Assembly: GCA_030697365.1 (NCBI GenBank)
Contig: JAUYQH010000127.1
Coordinates: 1 to 54,726 of the forward strand
Direction: 5' to 3'
From: Novosphingobium sp.
Lineage (GTDB): Bacteria > Pseudomonadota > Alphaproteobacteria > Sphingomonadales > Sphingomonadaceae
DNA length: 54,726 bases
The notes under the pieces: model-generated
Seen by the model: only the letters and a program-made list of their open reading frames with translations
Databases searched by the model: none
Told to the model about the DNA's origin: nothing
Position numbers and translations under genes: made by a program
In this document: positions 34,927 to 43,187 of the stretch, piece by piece
Numbering within the stretch: the stretch's first letter is position 1
Layout of the letters: every line of letters starts with the position of its first letter

Positions 34927-36504
34927 ATGTTCGGTCGCGTCAAGTCGCTGGACGCCATTCTGGCGACCGCACAAAAGAAATCGTTGCATCGTACGCTGGG
35001 CTGGTTCCAGCTGACGTTGTTGGGCATCGGGTGCGTCATTGGCACCGGCATCTTCGTGCTGACCGCCGTCGGCGCACAAAAGGCTGGACCCGGTTTGATG
35101 CTGGCCTTCGCCATCGCCGGCGCGGTCTGCATCGTGGCCGCGCTCTGCTATGCCGAAATCGCCTCGATGATACCGGTAGCGGGCAGCGCCTATACTTACA
35201 GTTACGCGACGATCGGCGAGTTCTTCGCCTGGACGGTGGGCTGGGCGCTGATCATGGAATACGCGATCGCCGCCTCGGCAGTGTCGGTCGGCTGGTCGGG
35301 CTATTTCAGCGGTACGATACTCAACCAGTTCCTGGGCATACAATTGCCTGCGTGGCTCAGCGCGGGGCCTCTCGCCTTCGGCGGGGCCGAGGGCGGGCTT
35401 ATCAACCTACCGGCGCTGTTAATCGCCTTGCTGGTGACCGCCCTGCTGGTCATCGGAACCAGCGAAAGCGCTAAGTTCAATGCTGTCCTGGTGTTGATCA
35501 AGGTAACGGCGCTGACCGTGTTCATCGCGCTAACCTTCACCAGCGACGAATTTGAGGCCGGCAAATTCAACCCGTTTCTGCCGGCGGGTGTGTTCGGTGG
35601 TTTCGGCACCGGCCTTGGCGCCGTCGGCGCGGCGGCGACCATGTTCTTCGCCTACGTGGGCTTCGATGCGGTTTCGACCGCGGCGGAGGAAACCAAGAAC
35701 CCGCAACGCAACGTGCCGATCGGCCTCGTCGGCTCGCTGTTGTTCTGCACCGTGTTCTACATCCTCGTCGCGGCCGGTGCGATCGGCACGCTCGGCGGTC
35801 AGCCGATCATGGGGGCGGTCGGCGTTCCACTCGAGGCCGGATCGGCCGAACTCGCGCGGCAATGCGCAATGCCCGAACATGCCGAGGCGCTGGTCTGCTC
35901 TAACGAGGCGCTCGCTCACGTTCTGCGCACGATAGGCTTCTCGGGTGTGGGCAACATGCTGGGCATCGCGGCGTTCCTGGCGCTGCCGTCGGTCATCCTG
36001 GTGCTGATCTTCGGCCAGACTCGCATCTTCTTTGTGATGAGCCGTGACGGGCTGCTGCCCGAGGTCCTGAGCAAGGTTCATCCGAGGTTTCGCACGCCGC
36101 ACGTCGTGACCATGATCACGGGCTGCGCAGTGGCGATCGCGGCGGCGTTCTTCCCGGTCGGGCAGCTTGCGGACATTTCCAATGCCGGTACGCTCTATGC
36201 CTTCCTGATGGTGGCAGTGGCGGTTATGATGCTGCGCAGGACCGACCCAGGCCGGGCACGCAGTTTCCGCGTGCCCGCGGTGTGGATCATAGCGCCGCTG
36301 ACGATTGCTGGCTGTCTTTTCCTGTTCCTCAACCTGCCGAGCGCGGCGATGCTGTTCCTGCCGGGTTGGACGATCATCGGGCTGTTCGTCTACTTTCTAT
36401 ACAGCCGTAGCCGCAGCCACCTGGGCCGCGGGATCGTTGAGGTGGTCGACGATGTGGCCGGCGAGGAGACGATGCTCCCGATCCATCCGCCAAAAGGATC
36501 GTAG
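34927..36504 (+). CDS. APC-family amino acid permease
   Basis: 525 residues, 12 predicted transmembrane helices. The helix-1 substrate-binding break LGIGCVIGTGIFVLTA near residue 36 and PVAGSAYTYSYATIGEFFAW are diagnostic of the cationic-amino-acid (YfnA/CAT-like) group, as is FVGFDAVSTAAEETKNPQRNVP (reads YVGFDAVSTAAEE here). A ~35-residue periplasmic loop near residue 310 has two cysteines (RQCAMPEHAEALVCSNE). Transported substrate is not defined by sequence. Transcribed alone, divergent from panB, and followed by a strong terminator. Confidence 0.88.
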   Translation: MFGRVKSLDAILATAQKKSLHRTLGWFQLTLLGIGCVIGTGIFVLTAVGAQKAGPGLMLAFAIAGAVCIVAALCYAEIASMIPVAGSAYTYSYATIGEFFAWTVGWALIMEYAIAASAVSVGWSGYFSGTILNQFLGIQLPAWLSAGPLAFGGAEGGLINLPALLIALLVTALLVIGTSESAKFNAVLVLIKVTALTVFIALTFTSDEFEAGKFNPFLPAGVFGGFGTGLGAVGAAATMFFAYVGFDAVSTAAEETKNPQRNVPIGLVGSLLFCTVFYILVAAGAIGTLGGQPIMGAVGVPLEAGSAELARQCAMPEHAEALVCSNEALAHVLRTIGFSGVGNMLGIAAFLALPSVILVLIFGQTRIFFVMSRDGLLPEVLSKVHPRFRTPHVVTMITGCAVAIAAAFFPVGQLADISNAGTLYAFLMVAVAVMMLRRTDPGRARSFRVPAVWIIAPLTIAGCLFLFLNLPSAAMLFLPGWTIIGLFVYFLYSRSRSHLGRGIVEVVDDVAGEETMLPIHPPKGS

Positions 36505-36519
36505 TCCGACGCTGACATG

Positions 36520-36555
36520 GAAAGGGCCGCCCCCCGCGAGGGGAGCGGCCCTTTC
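36520..36555. terminator. Bidirectional terminator between permease and flavin-binding stress protein
   Basis: AAAGGGCCGC (36521-36530) is perfectly complementary to GCGGCCCTTT (36545-36554) and extended inward by C-G pairs, with GAAA/TTTC ends. It sits between two convergent stops (36504 and 36578) and gives A-rich and T-rich flanks in both directions. Confidence 0.8.
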
Positions 36556-36577
36556 CCGGGGTCACGGGAGCATGGCG

Positions 36578-37060
36578 TCAGAGGGCAGTCTCGACATGCT
36601 TGCCCGCAACCTCGTTGCGTATCGTCATCCCCAGCGCCATCTTGGCGGTGGTCAGCGCGCCCAGTTCGCCCGACCAGATCGAGGCGTCCCCCAGGTCCAT
36701 CCGCAGGAACAGCAGGTTGGGATCGTCCTTGCCGCCGGGGAACCAGGCTTCGACGAAGTTCGACCATTGCTTGTCGAGCCGGGCGCGATCGGTTTCCTCG
36801 GTCAGCATACCGGCAAAGCGCGCGAACAGGTCGTGGCCCTTGCTGGCATAAGTCGCAGTCGCCGGACCCAGCTGTGCCCAGCGGCTGTCGCGCCCGGCGA
36901 AGAACCAGATCGCATGGTTTGCGTGCTTGTCGAGGCTGGCGGTCATCGGTGCGGCGGAATGCGGATCGGCGTCGAACTGGAGCATGACGTAAGACGAGCC
37001 GGACATTTCGTTCCAGAACTTGTCCTTGAGTTCCGCGGCATTGCCTTCAGCGTATTTCAT
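36578..37060 (-). CDS. Pyridoxamine-phosphate-oxidase-fold general stress protein
   Basis: 160 residues from ATG 37060 (MKYAEGNAAELKDKFW), preceded by AAGGA. The split-barrel flavin-binding fold of the general stress protein 26 group is suggested by MTASLDKHANHAIWFFAGRDS, YASKGHDLFARFAG and the downstream WSNFVEAWFPGGKDDPNLLFLRMDL. These proteins bind FMN/FAD; the catalytic role is unclear. Upstream open frame into the imuA region is not part of the gene. It faces the divergent imuA with a LexA box between them. Confidence 0.85.
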   Translation of the reverse strand: MKYAEGNAAELKDKFWNEMSGSSYVMLQFDADPHSAAPMTASLDKHANHAIWFFAGRDSRWAQLGPATATYASKGHDLFARFAGMLTEETDRARLDKQWSNFVEAWFPGGKDDPNLLFLRMDLGDASIWSGELGALTTAKMALGMTIRNEVAGKHVETAL

Positions 37061-37153
37061 CGGGGGTGTCCTTTCGGTTCCTCTTCCGAACGGCAGGAGC
37101 GAAGGTTTGGTTCCGAAGCTGTGCAGGAACGCGTTGCGGTGTGCCGAGTATGA

Positions 37154-37168
37154 GAACATAGTAGGAAC
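37154..37168 (+). promoter_or_regulatory. LexA (SOS) box upstream of imuA
   Basis: GAAC-ATAGTAG-GAAC, a perfect match to the alphaproteobacterial GTTC-N7-GTTC direct-repeat operator read on the other strand, ending 12 bases before the imuA ATG. Confidence 0.85.
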
Positions 37169-37180
37169 AACGAATCGCTC

Positions 37181-37924
37181 ATGAACACCGATGCCATCTC
37201 TTCTCACCCGCTCGTTTCGCGCGGGTTTGCCGCTGGGCTGGGCGGAGGGGCCTCGCAATGGCGTCCCGGCCTGGGCGCGGCGGTGCGCCATAGCGAAATC
37301 TTCTCGCCCGCCGATGAAGCAAGCGGGGCGGGGGCGGCGTTGGCGTTGGCGCTCGACCAGGCAGACGCGGATCATGCCGAGCGTCCCTGGCTGTGGATCC
37401 AGGACAAAGCGGCGCGGCGATTGGGCGGGCGGCCCTATCGCCCCGGCTTGCCCGCAGCGCTGCGCCATCGCTTGATCCACGTCGCTGCCGACAAACCCGA
37501 GGACGCGCTGTTCGCGCTGGAGGAAGGGTTGCGCTGCCGCGATCTCGCATTCGTGGTCGGAGAGATCGCGGGCAACCCGCGCGCCCTGGGCCTCACCGCC
37601 TCGCGCCGGTTGAGCCTGGCGGCGGAAAAGCACGGTACTCCGCTGTGGCTGATCCGGCTCGATGCCGCGCGCGATCTGGGTTCGGCGCGGATGCGCTGGG
37701 AAGTGCGCTCGGCCCCTTCACCGCGGCCCCCCTGGAACGCTGCCGCACCGGGCATTCCGTCGTGGAGTGCGGAGCTGTTCCGCGCCCACACCCATCAACC
37801 CGGCCACTGGATTCTGCGCGATGACGCACCCCTTGCCGCCGAATCCGCCGCCCCGCCGCATCCTGGCGATCTGGTGCGCGCGGCTGGCGATCGATCGCTG
37901 GCGCTTAACCGAACCAGCGCCTGA
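37181..37924 (+). CDS. imuA: ImuA, SOS mutagenesis RecA-like protein
   Basis: 247 residues. ImuA proteins are RecA-related factors that work with ImuB and DnaE2 in translesion synthesis. Supporting segments: ASQWRPGLGAAVRHSEIFSPADEASG, ALALDQADADHAERPWLWIQDKAARRLGGRPYRPGL, LGLTASRRLSLAAEKHGTPLWLIRLDA and SARMRWEVRSAPSPRPPWN, the last being typical of ImuA. No intact Walker A is seen, as usual for the family. A LexA box lies upstream and imuB overlaps its 3' end by 104 bases. Start ATG 37181 is the first after the operator; no strong Shine-Dalgarno. Confidence 0.85.
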   Translation: MNTDAISSHPLVSRGFAAGLGGGASQWRPGLGAAVRHSEIFSPADEASGAGAALALALDQADADHAERPWLWIQDKAARRLGGRPYRPGLPAALRHRLIHVAADKPEDALFALEEGLRCRDLAFVVGEIAGNPRALGLTASRRLSLAAEKHGTPLWLIRLDAARDLGSARMRWEVRSAPSPRPPWNAAAPGIPSWSAELFRAHTHQPGHWILRDDAPLAAESAAPPHPGDLVRAAGDRSLALNRTSA

Positions 37925-39410
37925 AGGGTGCGGGGAAGGGCAGGAGGCTGATTCCCAGCCCCTCGCGCTCGTCACCGATACCGCGCACGGCCCGCGGATC
38001 GACGCCGCCAACCGCGCCGGGCTGCAGGCGGGCGCGCATCCCGGGATGCGCCTGGCCGACGCGCGTGCGCTGTGCCCCGAAATCGCGGTGCGCCCGTCCG
38101 ATCCGGCAGGTGACCTCGCGTTCCTTGAGAGCCTGGCGGTGTGGGCGCAGCGCTGGGGGCCATGGAGCGCGCTCGACCCGCCCGACGGGCTGGTGATCGA
38201 CGTTACCGGCGCGGCGCACCTGTTTGGCGGCGAGGAAGCGCTGCTGGGCGACGCCGCGCGCGCGCTGGCCCGGCGCGGGCTGGCCGCGCGGCTGGCCATT
38301 GCGCCAACCGCGGGCGCGGCGTGGGCGCTCGCCCATCATGGCCCGGCGCAGGCGATCCTCGGACCCGAAGACGATGCGGCGCGCTGTCTGGGCGAACTTC
38401 CCGTCGCCGCGCTGCGGCTCGACGACGATGTGCTGCTCCTGCTCCGCAGGCTCGGCCTCAAGCGGCTCGGCGATCTTTCGGGGATAGAGCGCCCCGCGCT
38501 AGCCCGGCGGTTCCGCAACCGGCGTTCGGCCGCGGCCAACCCGCTGATCCGGCTGGACCAGTTGCTGGGCGTCGTGCCCGAGCCGCTGCTGCCGGTGATC
38601 GAACACCACGCCCCGCTGGCCCAGCGCCGCCTGCTCGAACCCATCCGCCACCGCGAACTGCTCGACCGGGTGGTCGCCGACCTTGCCGAAGACATCGCGC
38701 GGATGCTCGAGGGGCTGGCCCAAGGCGCCCGGCGGCTCGAGCTGGGGTTGTGGAAGGTCGATGGCGAAGTCGTGATCCGCCGCCTCGAAATGGCCGCGGC
38801 GACCCGCGATCCGGCGCACATCGTGCGCCTGTTCGCAGCCAAGCTTGACGACATCGACGCCGGCTTCGGTGTCGAACTGGTCCGCCTCCGCGCGCCGTGG
38901 ACCCAGCCGCTGGCGCTGTCGCAGCGCGATTTCGAGGCCGCGGCCGAAGACCACGGCACCAGCCTGGCGGCGTGCATAGACCGGATCGCGGTGCGCCTGG
39001 GCGAGGCTGCGGTGCGTTGCCCGGTCGCCCACCCCAGTCACATCCCCGAACGCGCCCAGCGCTGGCGAGCCCCACTCGAACCGCCTCCGCCCTCGCAAGG
39101 GGAGCTCGCCTTCCACAATCGCCCGCTCAAGCTGCTCGACCGGGCCGAGCCGATCGCGGTGCTCTACGCTACCCCCGATGGGCTCCCCCGCCGCTTCCGC
39201 TGGCGCGGCAGGGTGCACGAGGTTGCGCGCGCCGAAGGACCCGAGCGCATCGCCCCCGAATGGTGGCGCGAACGCTCGGGCGTACGACTGCGCGATTACT
39301 ACCGGATCGAGGACAACGAAGGCCGCCGCTACTGGATCTACCGCAATGGCCTGGCCGGCGACGGTCGCGGCGGTGCGCCCGAGTGGTTCCTGCAGGGGCT
39401 GTGCGCTTAG
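37821..39410 (+). CDS. imuB: ImuB, Y-family polymerase-like mutasome adaptor
   Basis: 529 residues from ATG 37821 (MTHPLPPNPPPRRILAIWCARLAIDRW). The fold is Y-family (DinB-like) but catalytic acids are missing: the first strand reads LAIWCARLAIDRW without the metal Asp, and the usual S-x-D-E is replaced by VIDVTGAAHLFGGE, the ImuB hallmark. A helix-hairpin-helix (LRRLGLKRLGDLSGIERPALARRF) and a long C-terminal region ending EWWRERSGVRLRDYYRIEDNEGRRYWIYRNG follow. It connects ImuC/DnaE2 with the beta clamp. It starts 104 bases inside imuA. The stop is 7 bases from the convergent hydrolase gene. Confidence 0.9.
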   Translation: MTHPLPPNPPPRRILAIWCARLAIDRWRLTEPAPEGCGEGQEADSQPLALVTDTAHGPRIDAANRAGLQAGAHPGMRLADARALCPEIAVRPSDPAGDLAFLESLAVWAQRWGPWSALDPPDGLVIDVTGAAHLFGGEEALLGDAARALARRGLAARLAIAPTAGAAWALAHHGPAQAILGPEDDAARCLGELPVAALRLDDDVLLLLRRLGLKRLGDLSGIERPALARRFRNRRSAAANPLIRLDQLLGVVPEPLLPVIEHHAPLAQRRLLEPIRHRELLDRVVADLAEDIARMLEGLAQGARRLELGLWKVDGEVVIRRLEMAAATRDPAHIVRLFAAKLDDIDAGFGVELVRLRAPWTQPLALSQRDFEAAAEDHGTSLAACIDRIAVRLGEAAVRCPVAHPSHIPERAQRWRAPLEPPPPSQGELAFHNRPLKLLDRAEPIAVLYATPDGLPRRFRWRGRVHEVARAEGPERIAPEWWRERSGVRLRDYYRIEDNEGRRYWIYRNGLAGDGRGGAPEWFLQGLCA

Positions 39411-39417
39411 CCGACCC

Positions 39418-40347
39418 TCACACCACCGGCGTCACGAGGCTCTGCCGCGAGACTTCGTCGATGATGTCCTGCCGCGCCTCGGGATTGGCGTTGTCCAGGC
39501 CCGAAAACGCGCTCCGCTCGCTGCCTTCCGAAAGGAAGGCCAGCAGATCGCTGATCAGCCGATCGGTCTGGGTGGCGAACACGCCGTGCGGCTCGCCGTC
39601 GTATTCGATCAGCTGCGCGTGTGGTACCGCCTTGGCCACCGCGCGGGCGGTCGCGGCGATCGGCACGGTCTTGTCCGCGGTGCCGTGGATCAGCAGCGTC
39701 GGCACCTTGAAGTGCGCGAGGTCGGGGCGGAAATCGGTGGTTGCAAAGGCCTTGGCCGCCGCCAGCGTCGGGCGCAGGCCCGCCTGCATCGCAGTGAACC
39801 ACGCTAGGTCGAGCACTTCGTCGCTGACCGGGCTGGAAACCCACCCGACTCCGAAGAAATCGTCGAAGAAGCCGGTGAAGAACGCGGCACGGTCCTTGAG
39901 CATACCCTCGGTCATCTGGTCGAAAGTCGCCTGCGGCACGCCCTCGGGATTGTCGTCGGTCTGGAGCATATAGGGCACCACTGAACTGACCAGCGCGACC
40001 TTGCTCACCCCTTTGCCCTGATGGCGCGAAAGATAGCGGGCGATCTCGCCGCCGCCCATCGAGAAGCCGACGAGCGCGGTATCCTGCCCGCCACATGTTT
40101 TGTCCATTACCGCGGCGAGATCGTCGGCGAACGTGTCGTAGTCGTACCCGCCCGAAGGCTGCGCCGAGCGGCCGAAACCGCGGCGGTCATAGGAAATCGC
40201 CTTGAATCCAGCGTCGGCCAGCGCGTTGGCGATCGGATCCCAGCTGTCGGCGCTCAATGGCCAGCCATGGATCAGCACCACCGGGCGGCCTTCGCCCCAG
40301 ACCTTGTGATAAAGGTGCGTCCCGTCGCGGGTTTCGATCATGTGCAT
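39418..40347 (-). CDS. Alpha/beta hydrolase (non-heme chloroperoxidase-like)
   Basis: 309 residues. Oxyanion-hole HGWPLSADSW near residue 27, nucleophile Ser96 in VGFSMGGG, a catalytic Asp region in LLIHGTADKTVPI and the catalytic His in YDGEPHGVFATQTD. This is the cofactor-free perhydrolase/esterase group; the longer C-terminal tail (EGSERSAFSGLDNANPEARQ) is extra. It is the only leftward gene between imuB and the radical-SAM gene and so splits the SOS cluster into two rightward transcription units. Two Met codons at the N-terminus (residues 1 and 3) are possible starts. Confidence 0.87.
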   Translation of the reverse strand: MHMIETRDGTHLYHKVWGEGRPVVLIHGWPLSADSWDPIANALADAGFKAISYDRRGFGRSAQPSGGYDYDTFADDLAAVMDKTCGGQDTALVGFSMGGGEIARYLSRHQGKGVSKVALVSSVVPYMLQTDDNPEGVPQATFDQMTEGMLKDRAAFFTGFFDDFFGVGWVSSPVSDEVLDLAWFTAMQAGLRPTLAAAKAFATTDFRPDLAHFKVPTLLIHGTADKTVPIAATARAVAKAVPHAQLIEYDGEPHGVFATQTDRLISDLLAFLSEGSERSAFSGLDNANPEARQDIIDEVSRQSLVTPVV

Positions 40348-40482
40348 GGCTGGTCCTTGGAGAATTGTCCGTCCGGGATGCGAACGGTGCGTGTGGTGCG
40401 CGGTTCCGGCCCATAGGAAACTATCCGCTTTTCCGATGTTTGGGCGCGACGAGGCGAATTGGGCTGGTCAGGGCTCCGATAA

Positions 40483-40497
40483 GAACATATAAAGAAC
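40483..40497 (+). promoter_or_regulatory. LexA (SOS) box heading the radical-SAM/UdgX/dnaE2 unit
   Basis: GAAC-ATATAAA-GAAC, a second perfect GAAC-N7-GAAC operator. The spacer holds a plausible -10 (TATAAA, 40488-40493) with TGGTCA 17 bases upstream, so LexA would sit directly on the -10. The box ends two bases before the ATG at 40500. Confidence 0.85.
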
Positions 40498-40499
40498 GA

Positions 40500-41747
40500 A
40501 TGTCGCAAACCCTGCTCCTCGAACGTCTGGGAATTCTCGCCGACGCGGCCAAGTACGATGCTTCGTGCGCCTCGTCGGGCACCGCCAAGCGAACCAGCAA
40601 GGGCGGAAAGGGGATCGGGTCGACCGAGGGGATGGGCATCTGCCACGCTTATGCGCCCGACGGCCGCTGCATCTCGCTGCTCAAGATCCTGCTGACCAAC
40701 CACTGCATCTTCGACTGTCACTATTGCATCAATCGCAAAAGCTCGAACGTGCGCCGCGCGCGGTTCACCCCACAGGAGGTGGTCGACCTCACGCTCAGCT
40801 TCTATCGGCGCAACTACATTGAGGGGCTGTTCCTCTCCTCGGGGATCGTAAAGTCCTCGAACCACACGATGGAGCAGTTGGTCGAAGTCGCGCGGATCTT
40901 GCGCGAAGAGCACGATTTCCGCGGCTACATCCACCTCAAGACGATCCCCGAGGCCGATCCCGAACTGCTCGCGCAGGCCGGGCTTTATGCCGATCGGGTC
41001 TCGATCAACGTCGAGCTGCCGACCGACGCCGGGCTGACCCGGCTCGCGCCGGACAAGTCGGCGCGCCAGATTGAAGGCGCGATGGCCGGGCTCAAGAGCG
41101 AGATCGTCGAGGCCAAGGATGCCAGGAAGCGGTTCAAGTCGGCTCCGCGTTTCGCGCCTGCGGGCCAATCGACCCAGATGATCGTCGGTGCCGATGCCGC
41201 GACTGACAGCGACATCGTCGGCAAAGCGAGCACGTTGTATGGCCGTTTCGGCCTGCGCCGGGTTTATTACTCGGCGTTCAGCCCGATCCCCGACGCCAGC
41301 GCGGTGCTGCCGCTCAAGCGCCCGCCGCTGATCCGCGAGCACCGGCTCTACCAGTCGGACTGGCTGATGCGGTTCTATGGCTACGCCCCGGGTGAGGTTC
41401 AGCAGGCCGCGGACGCCGACGGAATGCTGCCGCTCGACATCGATCCCAAACTGGCCTGGGCGCTCAAGTTCCGCGAGCGCTTTCCGGTCGACGTCAACCG
41501 CGCGCCGAGGGAGGCGCTGCTGCGCGTGCCGGGGCTGGGGGTGCGCGCGGTCGGCGCGATCCTCGCCTCGCGGCGGCACCGCACGCTGCGGCTCGACGAT
41601 GTCGCGCGGCTGACCGTGTCGATCGCCAAGCTGCGTCCGTTTCTCATTACCGCCGACTGGCGTCCGATTTCGCTCACCGACCGCGCCGATCTGCGCACGC
41701 TGGTGGTGCCGAAGCGAAAGGAACAACTCGAGCTGTTCGCGGCATGA
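40500..41747 (+). CDS. Putative DNA modification/repair radical-SAM protein (UdgX-linked)
   Basis: 415 residues. A 4Fe-4S radical-SAM motif C-IFD-C-HY-C (Cys69, Cys73, Cys76) lies in LLTNHCIFDCHYCINRKSSNVRR. The central barrel has GLFLSSGIVKSS, IHLKTIPEADPELL and INVELPTDAGL. A C-terminal helix-hairpin-helix (residues ~331-360, REALLRVPGLGVRAVGAIL) implies DNA binding. The family (TIGR03916) is distantly related to spore photoproduct lyase and pairs with DUF4130-UdgX proteins, as here: the next gene overlaps by 4 bases. Substrate unknown. The LexA box indicates DNA-damage induction. Start ATG 40500 abuts the operator, leaving no leader. Confidence 0.88.
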   Translation: MSQTLLLERLGILADAAKYDASCASSGTAKRTSKGGKGIGSTEGMGICHAYAPDGRCISLLKILLTNHCIFDCHYCINRKSSNVRRARFTPQEVVDLTLSFYRRNYIEGLFLSSGIVKSSNHTMEQLVEVARILREEHDFRGYIHLKTIPEADPELLAQAGLYADRVSINVELPTDAGLTRLAPDKSARQIEGAMAGLKSEIVEAKDARKRFKSAPRFAPAGQSTQMIVGADAATDSDIVGKASTLYGRFGLRRVYYSAFSPIPDASAVLPLKRPPLIREHRLYQSDWLMRFYGYAPGEVQQAADADGMLPLDIDPKLAWALKFRERFPVDVNRAPREALLRVPGLGVRAVGAILASRRHRTLRLDDVARLTVSIAKLRPFLITADWRPISLTDRADLRTLVVPKRKEQLELFAA

Positions 41748-43186
41748 CCGCGTCGTTTCGCGACATGCGGATCGCGTCCGCGTTCTGCGTGGCCCTGGTC
41801 TCGCCCGACGATTTCGACGGCTGGCGCGTCAACGCACGGCGCCTGCTGATGGCCGACGTACCGCCCGACCGGGTGGCGTGGAGCGAACCGGGCGGGGCGG
41901 GGGGCGACCTGTTCGCCGGAAGCGACAAGCGGCTGCCTTCGCCGCCGGTGGATGCCGAACAGCCGCGGGTGCCGCGCGCGTTTCTCCAGCTCGCCCAAAG
42001 CGCGATCCTCCATCGCGATGCCGAGCGGCTCGCGCTGCTCTATCGCCTGCTGTGGCGGCTCCAGAGCAAACCCGGGCTGATGGAGGACGCCGCAGATCCC
42101 GATGTCCGCCGGATAGAGGAACTCGCCCGCACCGTGCGCCGCGACATCCACAAGATGCGCGCGTTCGTGCGGTTTCGGGTGGTGGATGAGGCCGATGGCG
42201 GCGAACATTATGTCGCGTGGTTCGAACCCGAGCACCACATCCTGCGCGCCAACGCCAAGTTCTTCGTCAATCGCTTCACCAACATGGCCTGGTCGATCCT
42301 GACCCCCGCGGGCTCGCTCCACTGGGATGGCACCAGCCTGACCGAAGGCCCGCCCGCGCAGCGCGGCGATGCCCCCGCAGGCGATGCGACGGAGGACCTG
42401 TGGCGCACTTACTATGCGTCGATTTTCAACCCGGCGCGGTTGAAGGTCGGGGCGATGCTCAAGGAGATGCCCCGCAAGTACTGGAAGAACATGCCCGAGG
42501 CAGCGCTGATTCCTCAGTTGGTCGCCGGGGCGCAGGCGCGCGAGGCGGCGATGGTTGATGCGGGAAGCGATCTGTTCGCGGGTGAGGGGCGGCCGACGAG
42601 TTTGCAGGCGATCGGCGAGGAGATCCAGGCCTGCCGCCGCTGCGAGATCGGCTGCAATGGCACCAACGCGGTAATGGGCGAGGGGCCGAGCGCCGCGCTG
42701 ATGATCGTCGGCGAGCAGCCCGGCGACGTCGAGGAGCAACAGGGGCGGCCGTTCGTCGGCCCCGCCGGACGGCTGCTGCGCGCGCATCTCGAAGATGCCG
42801 GGATCGACGAGCGCGCCGCTTACGTGACCAATGCGGTCAAGCACTTCAAGTTCGTCCAGCGTGGCAAACGAAGGCTGCACCAGTCGCCTACCGCCAAGGA
42901 AATCGATATCTGCCGCTGGTGGATCGAGGGCGAGCGCGGGATCGTCAAGCCGCAGCTGGTCCTGGCGTTGGGCGCCAGCGCGGCGCGGGGGATGCTGGGC
43001 AAAACCGTCAGCGTTCAGAAGGAACGCAGCCGGGCGCACCGGCTCGAGGACGGCACCGAGCTGTGGCTCACCACGCACCCGTCGTACCTGCTCCGCCTCC
43101 AGGACGATGCCCGCGCGGTCGAGGAAAAGCGCTTTGCCGACGACTTGCGTAGCGTTGCCGGGCGGCTCGCGGAACTGACCGCGTGA
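41744..43186 (+). CDS. udgX: DUF4130 - UdgX uracil-DNA glycosylase fusion
   Basis: 480 residues in two parts. Residues ~1-265 match DUF4130/TIGR03915, with FLQLAQSAILHRDAERLALLYRLLWRLQ, AFVRFRVVDEADGGEHYVAWFEPEHHILRANAKFF. Residues ~285-478 are a family-4-like UDG: CRRCEIGCNGTNAV cluster ligands, GEQPGDVEEQQGRPFVGPAGRLL, and the UdgX-specific loop KRRLH (375-379) where His379 corresponds to the residue that in mycobacterial UdgX makes a covalent bond with the abasic sugar. The THPSYLLR motif closes the site. The mycobacterial loop is KRRIH, so a Leu for Ile change is seen. Overlaps the radical-SAM gene and is one base from dnaE2. Confidence 0.9.
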   Translation: MTASFRDMRIASAFCVALVSPDDFDGWRVNARRLLMADVPPDRVAWSEPGGAGGDLFAGSDKRLPSPPVDAEQPRVPRAFLQLAQSAILHRDAERLALLYRLLWRLQSKPGLMEDAADPDVRRIEELARTVRRDIHKMRAFVRFRVVDEADGGEHYVAWFEPEHHILRANAKFFVNRFTNMAWSILTPAGSLHWDGTSLTEGPPAQRGDAPAGDATEDLWRTYYASIFNPARLKVGAMLKEMPRKYWKNMPEAALIPQLVAGAQAREAAMVDAGSDLFAGEGRPTSLQAIGEEIQACRRCEIGCNGTNAVMGEGPSAALMIVGEQPGDVEEQQGRPFVGPAGRLLRAHLEDAGIDERAAYVTNAVKHFKFVQRGKRRLHQSPTAKEIDICRWWIEGERGIVKPQLVLALGASAARGMLGKTVSVQKERSRAHRLEDGTELWLTTHPSYLLRLQDDARAVEEKRFADDLRSVAGRLAELTA

Positions 43187-43187
43187 C

